From Phyllobacteriaceae bacterium (GTDB lineage Bacteria; Pseudomonadota; Alphaproteobacteria; Rhizobiales; Rhizobiaceae): 64,000 bases of DNA. The stretch spans positions 215,350 to 279,349 of the forward strand of contig PAPF01000013.1 of assembly GCA_002708825.1 (NCBI GenBank). Reading direction: 5' to 3'. This document shows, one piece after another, positions 40,246 through 49,277 of the stretch (position 1 is the first letter of the stretch; the number at the start of each line of letters is the position of its first letter). The position numbers and the translations under genes were made by a program. Under the pieces are notes generated by a model. It had not been told where the DNA came from. It worked only from the letters and a program-made list of their open reading frames with translations, and did no database searches.

Positions 40246-40698
40246 ATGACCACGGACCATCTGGACCGCATAGACCGGACCATACTGAAGATCCTCGCCC
40301 GCGACGGACGCATCTCGATGGCCGCACTGGCCGAACAGGCAGGCCTTTCAAAGACGCCGGTGCAGGCCCGCGTGAAACGGCTGGAAAGCGAGGGCTACAT
40401 TCGCGGCTATGTCGCGCTTGTCGATGCCGAGCGCATGGGCCATGGCCACATTGCCTTCGTTCAGGTCTCGCTGACCGACACCCGCAGCCACGCCCTCGAC
40501 GCCTTCAACCGTGCCGTCCAGAACGTCTCCGAAATCGAGCAGTGCCACATGATCGCGGGCAGCTTCGACTATCTGCTCAAGGTGCGCACAACGGATATCG
40601 CGGCCTATCGCACCGTGCTGGGTGAGAAGATTTCCTCCTTGCCGCACGTCTCGAAGACGTCCACCTTCGTCGCCATGGAGACGGTCAAGGAGCGGTGA
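40246..40698 (+). CDS. putR: Lrp/AsnC-family regulator of proline utilisation
   Basis: 150 residues. Helix-turn-helix at the N-terminus (DRIDRTILKILARDGRISMAALAEQAGLSKTPVQARVKRLESEGYIRGYVALVD) and the AsnC ligand-binding domain (AFVQVSLTDTRSHALDAFNRAV ... CHMIAGSFDYLLKVRTTDIAAYRTVL). Divergent neighbour of putA, the arrangement of PutR in Agrobacterium and Rhodobacter, where it activates putA in response to proline. The next gene starts 37 bp downstream. Confidence 0.9.
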   Translation: MTTDHLDRIDRTILKILARDGRISMAALAEQAGLSKTPVQARVKRLESEGYIRGYVALVDAERMGHGHIAFVQVSLTDTRSHALDAFNRAVQNVSEIEQCHMIAGSFDYLLKVRTTDIAAYRTVLGEKISSLPHVSKTSTFVAMETVKER

Positions 40699-40735
40699 AG
40701 GCAGAGACCGTCCGGACGCGCGAGGGAACTGCGCC

Positions 40736-41509
40736 ATGACGCCGACCGATCTTGCCGCAGCGGCCCTTGGCGGTGCTTTCGTCTATGTCCTCGTGCGCGC
40801 CATGGGCGCGCGGGCCCTTGCCGGACCGGGCGCGGCGACCGTGCTGTCGCGTATTCCCGACGGCCATCCTGATGCAGCTTCCTTGCGCATTCTTGGCCTG
40901 CTGGACCACTGGATCGGCCCCGGCGTGCCCATCCGCCGCTTTCTCGCTGTGACGGCATTGGCCACCGCGGCCGGAATGGCCATCGCTCTCACCGCGTTCA
41001 TTGCCGGCCTGCCGCCCCATTTCGCCGCTTTCGGCTCCGGTGGCGGCCTCTGGGCCTTCCTCAGCCGCTTCCTGGCCAGCCAGGCGATCGTCGCCTTCGT
41101 GGTCAATTACCTGGCCTATACGATGACCGGCCTTGCCGCGGAACGGATCGCCCGGTCGTCGCCGGCAAGGCTCGCCCTGTTCATCGCCGCCGATCTGGTG
41201 GCACGTCTTGCGCTTTTTGCCGCCGTTTCCGCCGGCATCTATGCCGCCTACGCGCGGCTGGCGGGCAGTTTCGGCGGCTCATCGCGCACGGCCATTGCCG
41301 TGGTGCCCGACACGATGGTGAGCGCGCTCCGGTTCAACAACCTGACCGGCGTCGTGCTTTATGGCGTGCTGGCCGGCGGCTTCCCGCTTTTCCTGGCCCT
41401 TGCCATCAGAACGGCGCGGCCCGGCACCGCCCCGAAACGCGCGGCGGCCCGCATGGCCGCCGCCTTCGCCCTCGCCGCCGTCGCGCTTTCGCTGGCAGCG
41501 GCAGGCTGA
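40736..41509 (+). CDS. Membrane protein of unknown function
   Basis: 257 residues, mostly hydrophobic, with about six membrane segments (for example FLAVTALATAAGMAIALTAFI and LTGVVLYGVLAGGFPLFLALAI). I recognise no family. Arg/Ala-rich cytoplasmic parts and a final hydrophobic helix are the only other features. GAGGGAA lies 7-8 bp before the ATG at 40736. It follows putR by 37 bp on the same strand and may be co-transcribed, but a role in proline use is not supported by the sequence. Confidence 0.65.
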   Translation: MTPTDLAAAALGGAFVYVLVRAMGARALAGPGAATVLSRIPDGHPDAASLRILGLLDHWIGPGVPIRRFLAVTALATAAGMAIALTAFIAGLPPHFAAFGSGGGLWAFLSRFLASQAIVAFVVNYLAYTMTGLAAERIARSSPARLALFIAADLVARLALFAAVSAGIYAAYARLAGSFGGSSRTAIAVVPDTMVSALRFNNLTGVVLYGVLAGGFPLFLALAIRTARPGTAPKRAAARMAAAFALAAVALSLAAAG

Positions 41510-41517
41510 CCGCGCCC

Positions 41518-42975
41518 CTAGAGGCCCAGGCCGCCGATGCAGACATACTTGGTGTCGAGATAGTCCTCGATGCCCTGATGTCCGCCTTCCTTGCCCAGGC
41601 CGCTTTCCTTCAGGCCGCCAAAGGGCGCTTCCACCGTGGTGATGATGCCCTCGTTGATCCCGATCAGGCCGTATTTCAGCCCTTCCATGACGCGGAAGGC
41701 CCGGCCCATGTCACTGGTGTAGAAATAGCAGGCCAGGCCGAACTCGGTATCGTTGGCCATGGCAATGGCTTCCTCTTCCGTCTTGAAGCGATAGACGGGC
41801 GCCACGGGACCGAAGATTTCCTCCTTCATGAATTTCATGTCGGTGGTCGCCTCGGCGATGACGGTGGGCGAAAAGAACGTGCCGCCAAGTTCGTGGCGCT
41901 TGCCGCCGGCCAGCACCTTGCCGCCCTTGCTCTCGGCATCCGCGATGAATTCCTCGACCTTCTCCACCGCATTCATGTCGATCAGCGGTCCCTGGTTGAC
42001 GCCCTCCTCAAGACCCGGCCCGACCTTCAGCTTGTTCGTTGCCTCTGCCAGCTTTTCCACGAAGCGGTCATAGATGCTGTCCTGCACGAAGAACCGGTTC
42101 GTGCAGACGCAGGTCTGGCCGGAATTGCGGTACTTGGCAGCGATGGACCCTTCGACCGCGCGGTCGATGTCGGCATCGTCGAAGATCAGGAAGGGCGCGT
42201 TTCCGCCCAGTTCCATCGACACCTTCTTCACCGTCGAGGCCGCCTGCTTGAGCAGGATCTTGCCCACGTCGGTGGAGCCGGTGAAGGTGATCTTCTTGAT
42301 CAGCGGGTTTTCGCAGATCTCCTGCCCGATCTCGCTTGCCGACCCCGTCACCACGTTCAGCACGCCCTTGGGGAAACCCACTTCCTCGGCCAGCACGCCC
42401 CAGGCAATGCCCGAATAGGGCGTCTGCGAGGCAGGCTTGACCACGGCGGTGCAACCGGCCGCCAGCGCCGGGCCGATCTTGCGGGCAAGCATGGAGGACG
42501 GGAAGTTCCACGGCGTGATGGCGCCGATGACACCGGTTGCTTCCTTGGTCACGAGGATGCGCCGGTCGGCCCAGGGCGACGGCACGACATCGCCATAGAC
42601 GCGCCGGCCTTCCTCCGCATACCAGAGCACATAGGCCGCCGACATGCCGACCTCGCCCTTTGCCTCGGCGAAGGGCTTTCCCTGCTCCATTGTCAGCAGT
42701 TCGGCGAGGGCATCCTGGTTGTCCATGATCGCGTCATGCAGCTTGCGCAGCATCTGCGAGCGGTGCAGCGCGGAGGTCTTTTTCCACGCATGGAAGGCTT
42801 CTTCAGCCGCCTCGATGGCCCGTTTCGTCTCCGCCTTGCCGGATTTGGGTACGCCGCCGATGCGTTCGCCATTCGCCGGATTGACGACGTCGATCATGGC
42901 GCCGGAATCGGCCTGCACCCATTCGCCATTGATGTAATTGGCTTCGCGCAGGAACGCGCTGGATTTCTTGAGCAT
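41518..42975 (-). CDS. gabD: NAD(P)-dependent succinate-semialdehyde dehydrogenase
   Basis: 485 residues, aldehyde dehydrogenase fold. GVIGAITPWNFPSSMLARKIGPALAAGCTAVVKPASQTP (cofactor binding), FTGSTDVGKILLKQ, MELGGNAPFLIFDDADID (catalytic Glu), NSGQTCVCTNRFFVQ (catalytic Cys with a second Cys two residues on, as in SSADH), and late EEIFGPVAPVYRF. It oxidises succinate semialdehyde to succinate, the last step of GABA breakdown. The ATG at 42975 begins MLKKSSAFLREANYINGEW. No GABA transaminase gene lies beside it. Confidence 0.92.
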   Translation of the reverse strand: MLKKSSAFLREANYINGEWVQADSGAMIDVVNPANGERIGGVPKSGKAETKRAIEAAEEAFHAWKKTSALHRSQMLRKLHDAIMDNQDALAELLTMEQGKPFAEAKGEVGMSAAYVLWYAEEGRRVYGDVVPSPWADRRILVTKEATGVIGAITPWNFPSSMLARKIGPALAAGCTAVVKPASQTPYSGIAWGVLAEEVGFPKGVLNVVTGSASEIGQEICENPLIKKITFTGSTDVGKILLKQAASTVKKVSMELGGNAPFLIFDDADIDRAVEGSIAAKYRNSGQTCVCTNRFFVQDSIYDRFVEKLAEATNKLKVGPGLEEGVNQGPLIDMNAVEKVEEFIADAESKGGKVLAGGKRHELGGTFFSPTVIAEATTDMKFMKEEIFGPVAPVYRFKTEEEAIAMANDTEFGLACYFYTSDMGRAFRVMEGLKYGLIGINEGIITTVEAPFGGLKESGLGKEGGHQGIEDYLDTKYVCIGGLGL

Positions 42976-43129
42976 GGTTTCACTCCCCTTGATTGTCCCG
43001 CACGGCGCCCGGCCGCGCGCTTGAAACGAGATACCGGCCAACGCAACGGAAGGCCGGTTTGATCCGGTCGGCGCGGACGATGCGACGAAATCATCGCGCC
43101 ATCAAGACCGGTGCCGCCACCAAATTGCT

Positions 43130-44077
43130 TCAGCCGAAGACAGCCCGCGCGACCGTGATCCAGAATGCCGTCGAGAGCAGCGCGGCTGCCGTCCCAAGCG
43201 TCATGGCGCTGGCCGCCAGGGCCTGTCCGGTGCCGAACCGCGTCGCGATCAGGTAGGAATTGACGCCGGCAGGCAGCGCCGCGGCCATGACCGCCACCTC
43301 CGCCACCGGCGCGGGCAGTCCGGCCAGCCAGGCAAGGCAAAGCGCAATGGCCGGCATGGCGAACAGCTTGATGACGGCCAGCACGAAGGCCGCGCGCAGG
43401 TTGCCGCCGAGCCCGAAATCATTGAGCGACATGCCCATCGCGAACAGGGCGACCGGCCCCGCGACACCGGCCAGCGCATCCACCATGCGCGGCACCGGCG
43501 TCGGCAGGTCGAGCCCCGTGACCCTCCAGGCAAGTCCCGCCAGGATGCCGAGGATCAGCGGATTGGCAAACAGGCGGCGCAGGAAGGTCCGCGCCACCGC
43601 ACCGATGTCCACCGCCCGGCCATCGCGGCTTGCCCATTCGAAAAGGATGATGGAGGCCGACATCATGACCGGAAGATGCACCGCGATGATCAGCGAAAGC
43701 GTCTCGAAGCCCGCCTGGCCCAGCAGGCTCAGGATCAGCGGGATGCCGATGAGCACAAGGTTGGAAAAGGCCGACGAGACGCCGGCAACGACCCCGGCGC
43801 GCCGGTCACGGCCGAACAGAAGGCGGATGGCGCCGTGCCCGGTTGTCCAGGTCAGCGCAACCGCACCGAAATAGACCGCCCAGAGCAGCCACGGCGCCGA
43901 ACCGGAGAAGTCCGCACCCGCCATGGTCCGGAACAGGAGCACCGGCGCGGCGATGGTGACGGCGAAATCGGCAAGCCCGTCGCCGGTCCCCTTTTTCAGC
44001 ACGCCCAGCCGCGCCGTCAGCCATCCCAGCCCGACGAGGCCGAAGACATAGGCGATGGTTGCCGCGGATTCGTTCAT
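43130..44077 (-). CDS. AEC (auxin efflux carrier) family transporter
   Basis: 315 residues, about ten membrane segments. N-terminus IAYVFGLVGLGWLTARLGVLKKGTGDGLADFAVTIAAPVLLFRTM, central GVSSAFSNLVLIGIPLILSLLG, and VTGLDLPTPVPRMVDALAGVAGPVALFAMGMSLNDFGL match the AEC/malonate-transporter family. C-terminal AAALPAGVNSYLIATRFGTGQ is also typical. The substrate is probably an organic anion. A 154 bp gap separates it from gabD, in which I see no clear element, so co-transcription is not evident. Confidence 0.87.
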   Translation of the reverse strand: MNESAATIAYVFGLVGLGWLTARLGVLKKGTGDGLADFAVTIAAPVLLFRTMAGADFSGSAPWLLWAVYFGAVALTWTTGHGAIRLLFGRDRRAGVVAGVSSAFSNLVLIGIPLILSLLGQAGFETLSLIIAVHLPVMMSASIILFEWASRDGRAVDIGAVARTFLRRLFANPLILGILAGLAWRVTGLDLPTPVPRMVDALAGVAGPVALFAMGMSLNDFGLGGNLRAAFVLAVIKLFAMPAIALCLAWLAGLPAPVAEVAVMAAALPAGVNSYLIATRFGTGQALAASAMTLGTAAALLSTAFWITVARAVFG

Positions 44078-44237
44078 GACGCCGGAGTAGCCCCGCCGAC
44101 CGCCGCTTGCAAGGACGCTTGCGGCAGGCCAGGTCCCGCCGCCACCCGCGATTTGAGGCTTTGCCCTTTTCCCGGCGCGAAAAACCGTTTAATGCCACGC
44201 CTCGAAGAATTGAGAATCCATCGAGAGGACTTTTTCC

Positions 44238-44519
44238 GTGTCATCCACTTTCGACAAGGTCGCCGACATCATCGCCGAAACGAGCGAGATCGAACGCGAC
44301 ACGATCACGCCGGAAAGCCACACGATCGACGATCTGGGCATCGACAGCCTCGATTTCCTGGACATCGTTTTCGCCATCGACAAGGAATTCGGCATCAAGA
44401 TCCCGCTGGAGACCTGGACGCAGGAAGTCAATGACGGCAAGGCGTCGACCGACGAGTATTTCGTCATGAAGAACCTGTGCGCCAAGATCGATTCGCTGGT
44501 TGCCGCGAAGTCGGCCTGA
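44238..44519 (+). CDS. acpXL: Acyl carrier protein for very-long-chain fatty acids
   Basis: 93 residues: [53 protein letters not shown], with the phosphopantetheine Ser in GIDSLDF. Longer than the housekeeping ACP and with the AcpXL-type C-terminal extension ([22 protein letters not shown]). It carries the C28-type hydroxy fatty acid chain destined for lipid A in Rhizobiales. The GTG start at 44238 has GAGAGGA 9 bp upstream. It heads a five-gene operon ending in the matching acyltransferase. Confidence 0.93.
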   Translation: MSSTFDKVADIIAETSEIERDTITPESHTIDDLGIDSLDFLDIVFAIDKEFGIKIPLETWTQEVNDGKASTDEYFVMKNLCAKIDSLVAAKSA

Positions 44520-44538
44520 ACGGACACGACCGCCCGTC

Positions 44539-45708
44539 ATGAGCGCCCGCGACGCAGTCATCACCGGCATCGGCATCGTCTCCTGCCTCGGCGAAGGCAA
44601 GGATGCCCACCGCGCGGCACTGACCGCCGGCCCGGCGGCGCCGAACCTGGAAACCGGCACCTTCGCCCCCTATTCGGTGCATCCGTTGCCGGAGATCGAC
44701 TGGGGCCAGCAGATCCCCAAGCGTGGCGACCAGCGCCAGATGGAGACCTGGCAGCGCATTGGCACCTACGCTGCCGGGCTCGCTCTCGATGATGCCGGCA
44801 TGAAGGGCGACGAGTCGCTCTGCGCGTCGATGGACATGATCGTTGCCGCCGGTGGCGGCGAGCGCGACGAGGCAGCCGATTCGCTGATCGTGGAAGCCGC
44901 CGCCGAGCGCTCCGACCGCGATGCCCTGCTCAACGAGAAGCTGACCACCGAGTTGCGCCCGACGCTGTTTCTCGCCCAGCTTTCCAATCTGCTCGCAGGC
45001 AATATCTCCATCGTCCACAAGGTGACCGGTTCGTCGCGCACCTTCATGGGCGAGGAAGGCGCCGGCGTTTCCGCCGTCGATACCGCTGTCGCACGCATCC
45101 GCGCCGGCCAGTCCACTCACGCCCTCGTCGGCGGCTCCTACAATTGCGAACATCCCGACATGCTGCTTGCCTATGAACTGGGCGGATATCTGCATCGCGC
45201 GCCCTGGGCGCCGGTCTGGAACCGTGGCGGCGCGGAGGGCGGGGGCATCGTTACCGGCTCGGGCGGCGTATTCCTTGTCATCGAAGCCCGTGAGAATGCC
45301 GAAAGGCGCGGCGCGCATGTCTATGCCGCACTCGGCGATGTGAAGGCAGGGCGCGCGCGCCGCGGCCGTGACGACCTGGCGGCGGCCATCGCCACCATGG
45401 CGAAGGACGCCGCTCCCGGTGCAAGCCTGGCAATCTCGGCCGCGTCGGGCGAACCTGGGGCGACCGGCGCGGAAGCCGATGCGCTTTCGTCGCTGGCGCT
45501 GCGCGGCTTTTCAAGCCTGACCGGCCATCTGAAGGAAGCGCAATTCCCCTTCGCCATCTCGCTTGCCGCCCTGGCGCTGGACGCCGGCATCGCCGTCGCG
45601 CCCTTCTCGGATGGCGAGACGCCGCTGGACGAACCCCAGCAAGAAATCCTTGCCACGGCCATCGGCTTCGCGTCGGGTGAAGGCATGGTTTCGGTCCGGA
45701 AGGCCTGA
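44539..45708 (+). CDS. Beta-ketoacyl-ACP synthase-like protein lacking the active-site Cys (chain-length-factor-like)
   Basis: 389 residues with a thiolase-like fold. The position of the nucleophile reads GSSRTFMGEEGAGVSAVD instead of a TACASG motif, so there is no catalytic Cys. The first active-site His region is also changed (AASGEPGATGAEAD where HGTSTP is expected), while GHLKEAQFPFA keeps the second. It therefore resembles chain-length factors that pair with an active ketosynthase. The next gene encodes one with a complete active site. Corresponds to the fabF2XL position in rhizobial very-long-chain clusters. The ATG lies 19 bp after acpXL and there is a 13 bp gap to the next gene. Confidence 0.85.
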   Translation: MSARDAVITGIGIVSCLGEGKDAHRAALTAGPAAPNLETGTFAPYSVHPLPEIDWGQQIPKRGDQRQMETWQRIGTYAAGLALDDAGMKGDESLCASMDMIVAAGGGERDEAADSLIVEAAAERSDRDALLNEKLTTELRPTLFLAQLSNLLAGNISIVHKVTGSSRTFMGEEGAGVSAVDTAVARIRAGQSTHALVGGSYNCEHPDMLLAYELGGYLHRAPWAPVWNRGGAEGGGIVTGSGGVFLVIEARENAERRGAHVYAALGDVKAGRARRGRDDLAAAIATMAKDAAPGASLAISAASGEPGATGAEADALSSLALRGFSSLTGHLKEAQFPFAISLAALALDAGIAVAPFSDGETPLDEPQQEILATAIGFASGEGMVSVRKA

Positions 45709-45721
45709 CGGAAAGGGTGCT

Positions 45722-46996
45722 ATGAGCAAGTTCACCGATCATCTGGGCCGTCCGGTCGTTGCCGTCACCGGTATCGGCATCATCACGTCGCTCGGCGTGG
45801 GACGGGCGGAGAACTGGCAGGCGCTGACCTCGGGCCGTTCGGGCATCCGGGCGATTACCCGTTTTCCGACCGACGGCCTGCGCACGCGCATCTCCGGCAT
45901 GGTGGATTTCCTGGCCTCCTCCAGCGACGGCCCCGGCCCCCTCACCCACGAGATGGCGGAAACCACGGCCCTGGAAGCCATTGCGCAGGCCGGCCTGCCG
46001 CAGGACGATTTCGCCGGGCCGCTGTTTCTGGCCGCGCCACCCGTCGAGACCGAATGGCGCCACCGCTTCGAGCTTGCCGAACTGGGCGGGACTGAAGGCA
46101 CGCCCTACCAGCGCATGCTGGCCGCCGCCCGCGCCGCCCGTCACCCCGACCTGTTTTCGCGCGCCATGTTCGGCACCATCGCAAACCGCCTCGCCGACCG
46201 CTTCGGCACGCGCGGCCTGCCGGTCACGCTTTCCACCGCCTGCGCATCCGGCGCAACCGCCATCCAGTGCGGCGTCGAAGCGATCCGGCGCGGCGAAGCC
46301 GACCGGGCCCTTGCCATCGGTTCGGACGGCTCCGCAACGGCGGAGGCCCTGATCCGCTTCTCCCTGCTTTCGGCCCTGTCCACCCAGAACGACCCGCCGG
46401 AAAAGGCGTCAAAGCCCTTCTCGAAGGATCGCGACGGCTTCGTGCTGGCCGAAGGCTCGGCCACACTCGTCCTGGAATCGCTCGAAAGCGCCCTTGCGCG
46501 CGGCGCCAGTGTGCTTGGCATCGTCAGTGGCTGCGGCGAGAAGGCCGACGATTTCCACCGCACCCGTTCCAAGCCCGATGCCTCGCCCGCAATCGGCGCG
46601 GTGCGCGCGGCGATGGAGGATGCGGGAATGGGCGAGACACCGGTCGATTACATCAATGCCCACGGCACCTCGACGCCGGAAAACGACAAGATGGAATATC
46701 TCGCGCTTTCGTCCGTCTTCGGCGAGACAATGGGCTCCATACCGGTCTCGTCCAACAAGTCGATGATCGGCCATACGCTCTCGGCCGCCGGCGCCATCGA
46801 GGCGGCCTTCTCGATCATCACCATGCAGGAAGGCTTCCTGCCGCCGACGATCAATCACGACAATCCCGACCCGGCGATCCCCGTCGATTGCGTGCCCAAT
46901 ACCGGGCGCAGCGCCGACATCTCGACGGTCCTGTCCAATTCCTTCGGCTTCGGCGGGCAGAACACCTGCCTTGTCATGGCGCGCGAACCGGTCTAG
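45722..46996 (+). CDS. 3-oxoacyl-ACP synthase for very-long-chain fatty acid elongation
   Basis: 424 residues, FabF type. Nucleophile in LPVTLSTACASGATAIQCGVEAIRRGEADRALAIG, then FSKDRDGFVLAEGSATLVLE, INAHGTSTPENDKMEY with the first His, SNKSMIGHTLSAAGAIEA with the second, and NSFGFGGQNTCLVM. All catalytic residues (Cys-His-His) are visible. It should condense malonyl units onto acyl-AcpXL, probably as a heterodimer with the preceding Cys-less homologue. Corresponds to fabF1XL of rhizobia. The start ATG follows GGAAAGGG-like sequence. Confidence 0.92.
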   Translation: MSKFTDHLGRPVVAVTGIGIITSLGVGRAENWQALTSGRSGIRAITRFPTDGLRTRISGMVDFLASSSDGPGPLTHEMAETTALEAIAQAGLPQDDFAGPLFLAAPPVETEWRHRFELAELGGTEGTPYQRMLAAARAARHPDLFSRAMFGTIANRLADRFGTRGLPVTLSTACASGATAIQCGVEAIRRGEADRALAIGSDGSATAEALIRFSLLSALSTQNDPPEKASKPFSKDRDGFVLAEGSATLVLESLESALARGASVLGIVSGCGEKADDFHRTRSKPDASPAIGAVRAAMEDAGMGETPVDYINAHGTSTPENDKMEYLALSSVFGETMGSIPVSSNKSMIGHTLSAAGAIEAAFSIITMQEGFLPPTINHDNPDPAIPVDCVPNTGRSADISTVLSNSFGFGGQNTCLVMAREPV

Positions 46997-47114
46997 ACGC
47001 CCGTCACATTGCCCTTTCACCACGGCTGCGGCCGGTTGCGCCGCATGGCGCGTCCGTGCCGGGCCGGACATGAGACCACGTGGCCGCAAGGGCCGCATCA
47101 GGCGGAACGTTTCC

Positions 47115-48143
47115 ATGCGCGCATTGCAACTCGTCGAAGACCGCAAGCTTGAAATCGTCGACCTGCCCGCCCCGCCGCCGCCCGGCCCCGGCGAAGCGAC
47201 CATTCGCGTGAAGGTCGTCGCGCTGAACCATATCGATGTCTGGGGCTGGCGCGGCATGGCCTTCGCCAAGCGCAAGATGCCGCTGGTGATCGGCGCGGAA
47301 GCCTCCGGCGAGGTCGAGGCCATCGGCCCTGGAGTCGCCAATGTCCTGCCCGGGCAGCTCGTCTCGGTCTATGGCGCGCGCACCTGCGGCCATTGCCGCC
47401 CATGCCGCGAAGGCCGCGACAATCTGTGCGAGCATGTCAGCGGCGTCCACGGCTTCCACCTCGACGGCTTCGCCCAGGAAAGGATGAACATCCCGGCCCG
47501 CCTGCTCGTGCCTGCTCCGCCAGGCGTGTCGGATGTCGGCGCGGCGCTGGCACCCGTCACCTTCGGCACGGTCGAGCACATGCTCTTTGACAATGCGAAG
47601 CTGGAACCCGGCGAGACCATCCTCGTCCATGCGGGCGGATCCGGCATCGGAACGGCTGCCATCCAGCTTGCCAGGCGCATGGGCTGCACGGTGATCACCA
47701 CGGTCGGATCCGACGCGAAGATCGAACCGGCAAGGGCGCTGGGTGCCGATCATGTCATCAACTACCGTGAGGACCGCTTCGAAGGCGTCGTCCGCAAGTT
47801 GACGAAGAAGAAGGGGGTGGACGTGGTGTTCGAGCATGTCGGCGCCGACACCTGGGCCGGCTCCATGCTGTGCCTGAAGCGCGGCGGCCGCCTCGTCACC
47901 TGTGGCTCCACCTCGGGCGTGTCCACCTCCATGAACCTGATGCAGCTTTTCCAGCAGCAGTTGAAGCTGTTCGGCTCCTTCGGCTGCCGCATGGAAAACA
48001 TGGCCGACGCCATGCAGAAGATGGCCCGCGGACTTGTGGAACCGGTCATCGACACCGAATGCGGCTTCGAGGATATCGACGTGGCGCTCAAGCGCATGGA
48101 GACCCGCGACGTGTTCGGCAAGATCATCCTGCGGGTGTCATGA
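47115..48143 (+). CDS. Zinc-type alcohol dehydrogenase/enoyl reductase-like protein of the lipid A fatty acid cluster
   Basis: 342 residues, MDR superfamily. GAEASGEVEAIG, structural zinc Cys cluster CGHCRPCREGRDNLCE, cofactor motif HAGGSGIGTAAIQLARRMGCTVITT and GADHVINYRED. In rhizobial very-long-chain clusters the gene in this position (adh2XL) is thought to act as an enoyl- or ketoacyl-reductase on the growing chain. Here it sits between the ketosynthase and lpxXL, 22 bp before the latter, with 118 bp before it. The substrate is inferred from position only; catalytic-zinc ligands are not all evident. Confidence 0.85.
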   Translation: MRALQLVEDRKLEIVDLPAPPPPGPGEATIRVKVVALNHIDVWGWRGMAFAKRKMPLVIGAEASGEVEAIGPGVANVLPGQLVSVYGARTCGHCRPCREGRDNLCEHVSGVHGFHLDGFAQERMNIPARLLVPAPPGVSDVGAALAPVTFGTVEHMLFDNAKLEPGETILVHAGGSGIGTAAIQLARRMGCTVITTVGSDAKIEPARALGADHVINYREDRFEGVVRKLTKKKGVDVVFEHVGADTWAGSMLCLKRGGRLVTCGSTSGVSTSMNLMQLFQQQLKLFGSFGCRMENMADAMQKMARGLVEPVIDTECGFEDIDVALKRMETRDVFGKIILRVS

Positions 48144-48165
48144 GCGGGTCCGGGGGGCGCCCATC

Positions 48166-49113
48166 ATGAAAAGGCTTGTCTATCGTGTCCTGCGCCGCCT
48201 GAAATTCATCGAATACTGGATCGTTGCCAGGCTGGCACTCACCGTGCTGTGGTTCATCAAGCTGCTCCCGGCGGAGCGCTCGCTCGCCATGCTGGAAAGC
48301 CTGGCGCGCCGCTTCGGTCCGCTCTCCGGGCGTCACAGGGTGGCGATGGACAATCTGCGCCAAGCCTTTCCCGAAAAGGATGAAGCCGCGCTGGAGGCCA
48401 TCGCCCGCGACATGTGGGGCAACATGGGCCGGTTGATGGGCGAATATGTCTTTCTCGACCAGATCCTCGATTTCGACCCCGGCAATCCCCATGCCGGACG
48501 CGTCACCATCGACGGCGCGGAGATCTTCGAGAAGCTGCGCGCCGAGACCGGCAGGCCGGCCATCTTCTTCACCGCGCACATGGGCAATTTCGAACTCCTG
48601 CCCGTCGCCGCCATGACCTACGGGCTGGAGGTGACGGCCCTGTTCCGGCCGCCCAACAATCCCTACCTGGCCGAGCGCCTCATGTCCGCGCGCCACACCG
48701 CCATGGGCGCCCTTGTGCCCTCGCGTGCCGGTGCGGCCTTCGCCCTCGCCCGTGTCCTGGAAAATGGCGGCAAGGCAGGAATGCTTGTCGACCAGTTCTT
48801 CATTCGCGGCCTGATGGTCGACTTCTTCGGCCGCGAAGCCTCGACGAGCCCGCTTCTGGGCAAGCTCGCGCGCCAGTTCGATTGCGCCATCCATCCCGCG
48901 CGCTGCATCCGCCTGCCGGATGGGCGATTTCACCTGACCCTGTTCGACGCCATCGATCCGGTTCGCGACGGCAAGGGACGCATTGACGTTCATGGCGTGA
49001 CCCAGCAGGTGGCCGGTATCGTCGAAGACTGGATCCGCCAGGATCCGGGCCAGTGGATGTGGTTTCACAAGCGCTGGAAGCCATCACCACAGGCACGCCG
49101 GCGCAAGACCTAG
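48166..49113 (+). CDS. lpxXL: Lipid A very-long-chain acyltransferase (HtrB/LpxL family)
   Basis: 315 residues. N-terminal membrane anchor (IVARLALTVLWFIKLLPAERSL), then the HtrB pattern: RRFGPLSGRHRVAMDNLRQAFPEKD, catalytic FFTAHMGNFELLPVAAMTYGLEVTALFRPPNNP (HX4E), GMLVDQFFIRGLMVDFFGREA, and late QWMWFHKRWKP. It transfers the very-long-chain hydroxy acyl group from AcpXL to the lipid A precursor at the inner membrane. Last gene of the acpXL operon. The position and the AcpXL partner distinguish it from ordinary LpxL. Confidence 0.92.
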   Translation: MKRLVYRVLRRLKFIEYWIVARLALTVLWFIKLLPAERSLAMLESLARRFGPLSGRHRVAMDNLRQAFPEKDEAALEAIARDMWGNMGRLMGEYVFLDQILDFDPGNPHAGRVTIDGAEIFEKLRAETGRPAIFFTAHMGNFELLPVAAMTYGLEVTALFRPPNNPYLAERLMSARHTAMGALVPSRAGAAFALARVLENGGKAGMLVDQFFIRGLMVDFFGREASTSPLLGKLARQFDCAIHPARCIRLPDGRFHLTLFDAIDPVRDGKGRIDVHGVTQQVAGIVEDWIRQDPGQWMWFHKRWKPSPQARRRKT

Positions 49114-49229
49114 GCCTGTTTGACGCACCTGGGGAACGCTCGGCAGCCGTCCCCTGCACTAATCCCGGTCATCTCCACCCCGAATGAACGCTTTCTGCCG
49201 CCGGACGGCAGGTGCATTCATATGGCATA

Positions 49230-49264
49230 AACCATTTTTGGTTGTAAATCATGCGAATACAACC
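49230..49264. promoter_or_regulatory. Overlapping inverted repeats before the ManC-like gene
   Basis: AACCATTTTTGGTT (49230-49243) and GGTTGTA-N11-TACAACC (49240-49264) overlap in an AT-rich island within the 164 bp between lpxXL and the ManC-like gene, ending 14 bp before its ATG. They look like protein-binding sites at a promoter. A GGTTGTA element also precedes the HlyD operon at 61596. Confidence 0.4.
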
Positions 49265-49277
49265 TGGAGTGATTCCC

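Noticed and set aside
49131-49154. Terminator after lpxXL (GGGGA ... TCCCC)
   Set aside because: Short outer stem, long interior and no T-run; too weak to list as a feature.
49220-49240. Sigma-54 promoter (TGGCATAAACCATTTT) before the ManC-like gene
   Set aside because: The -24 box is good but the -12 box has TT where GC is required.
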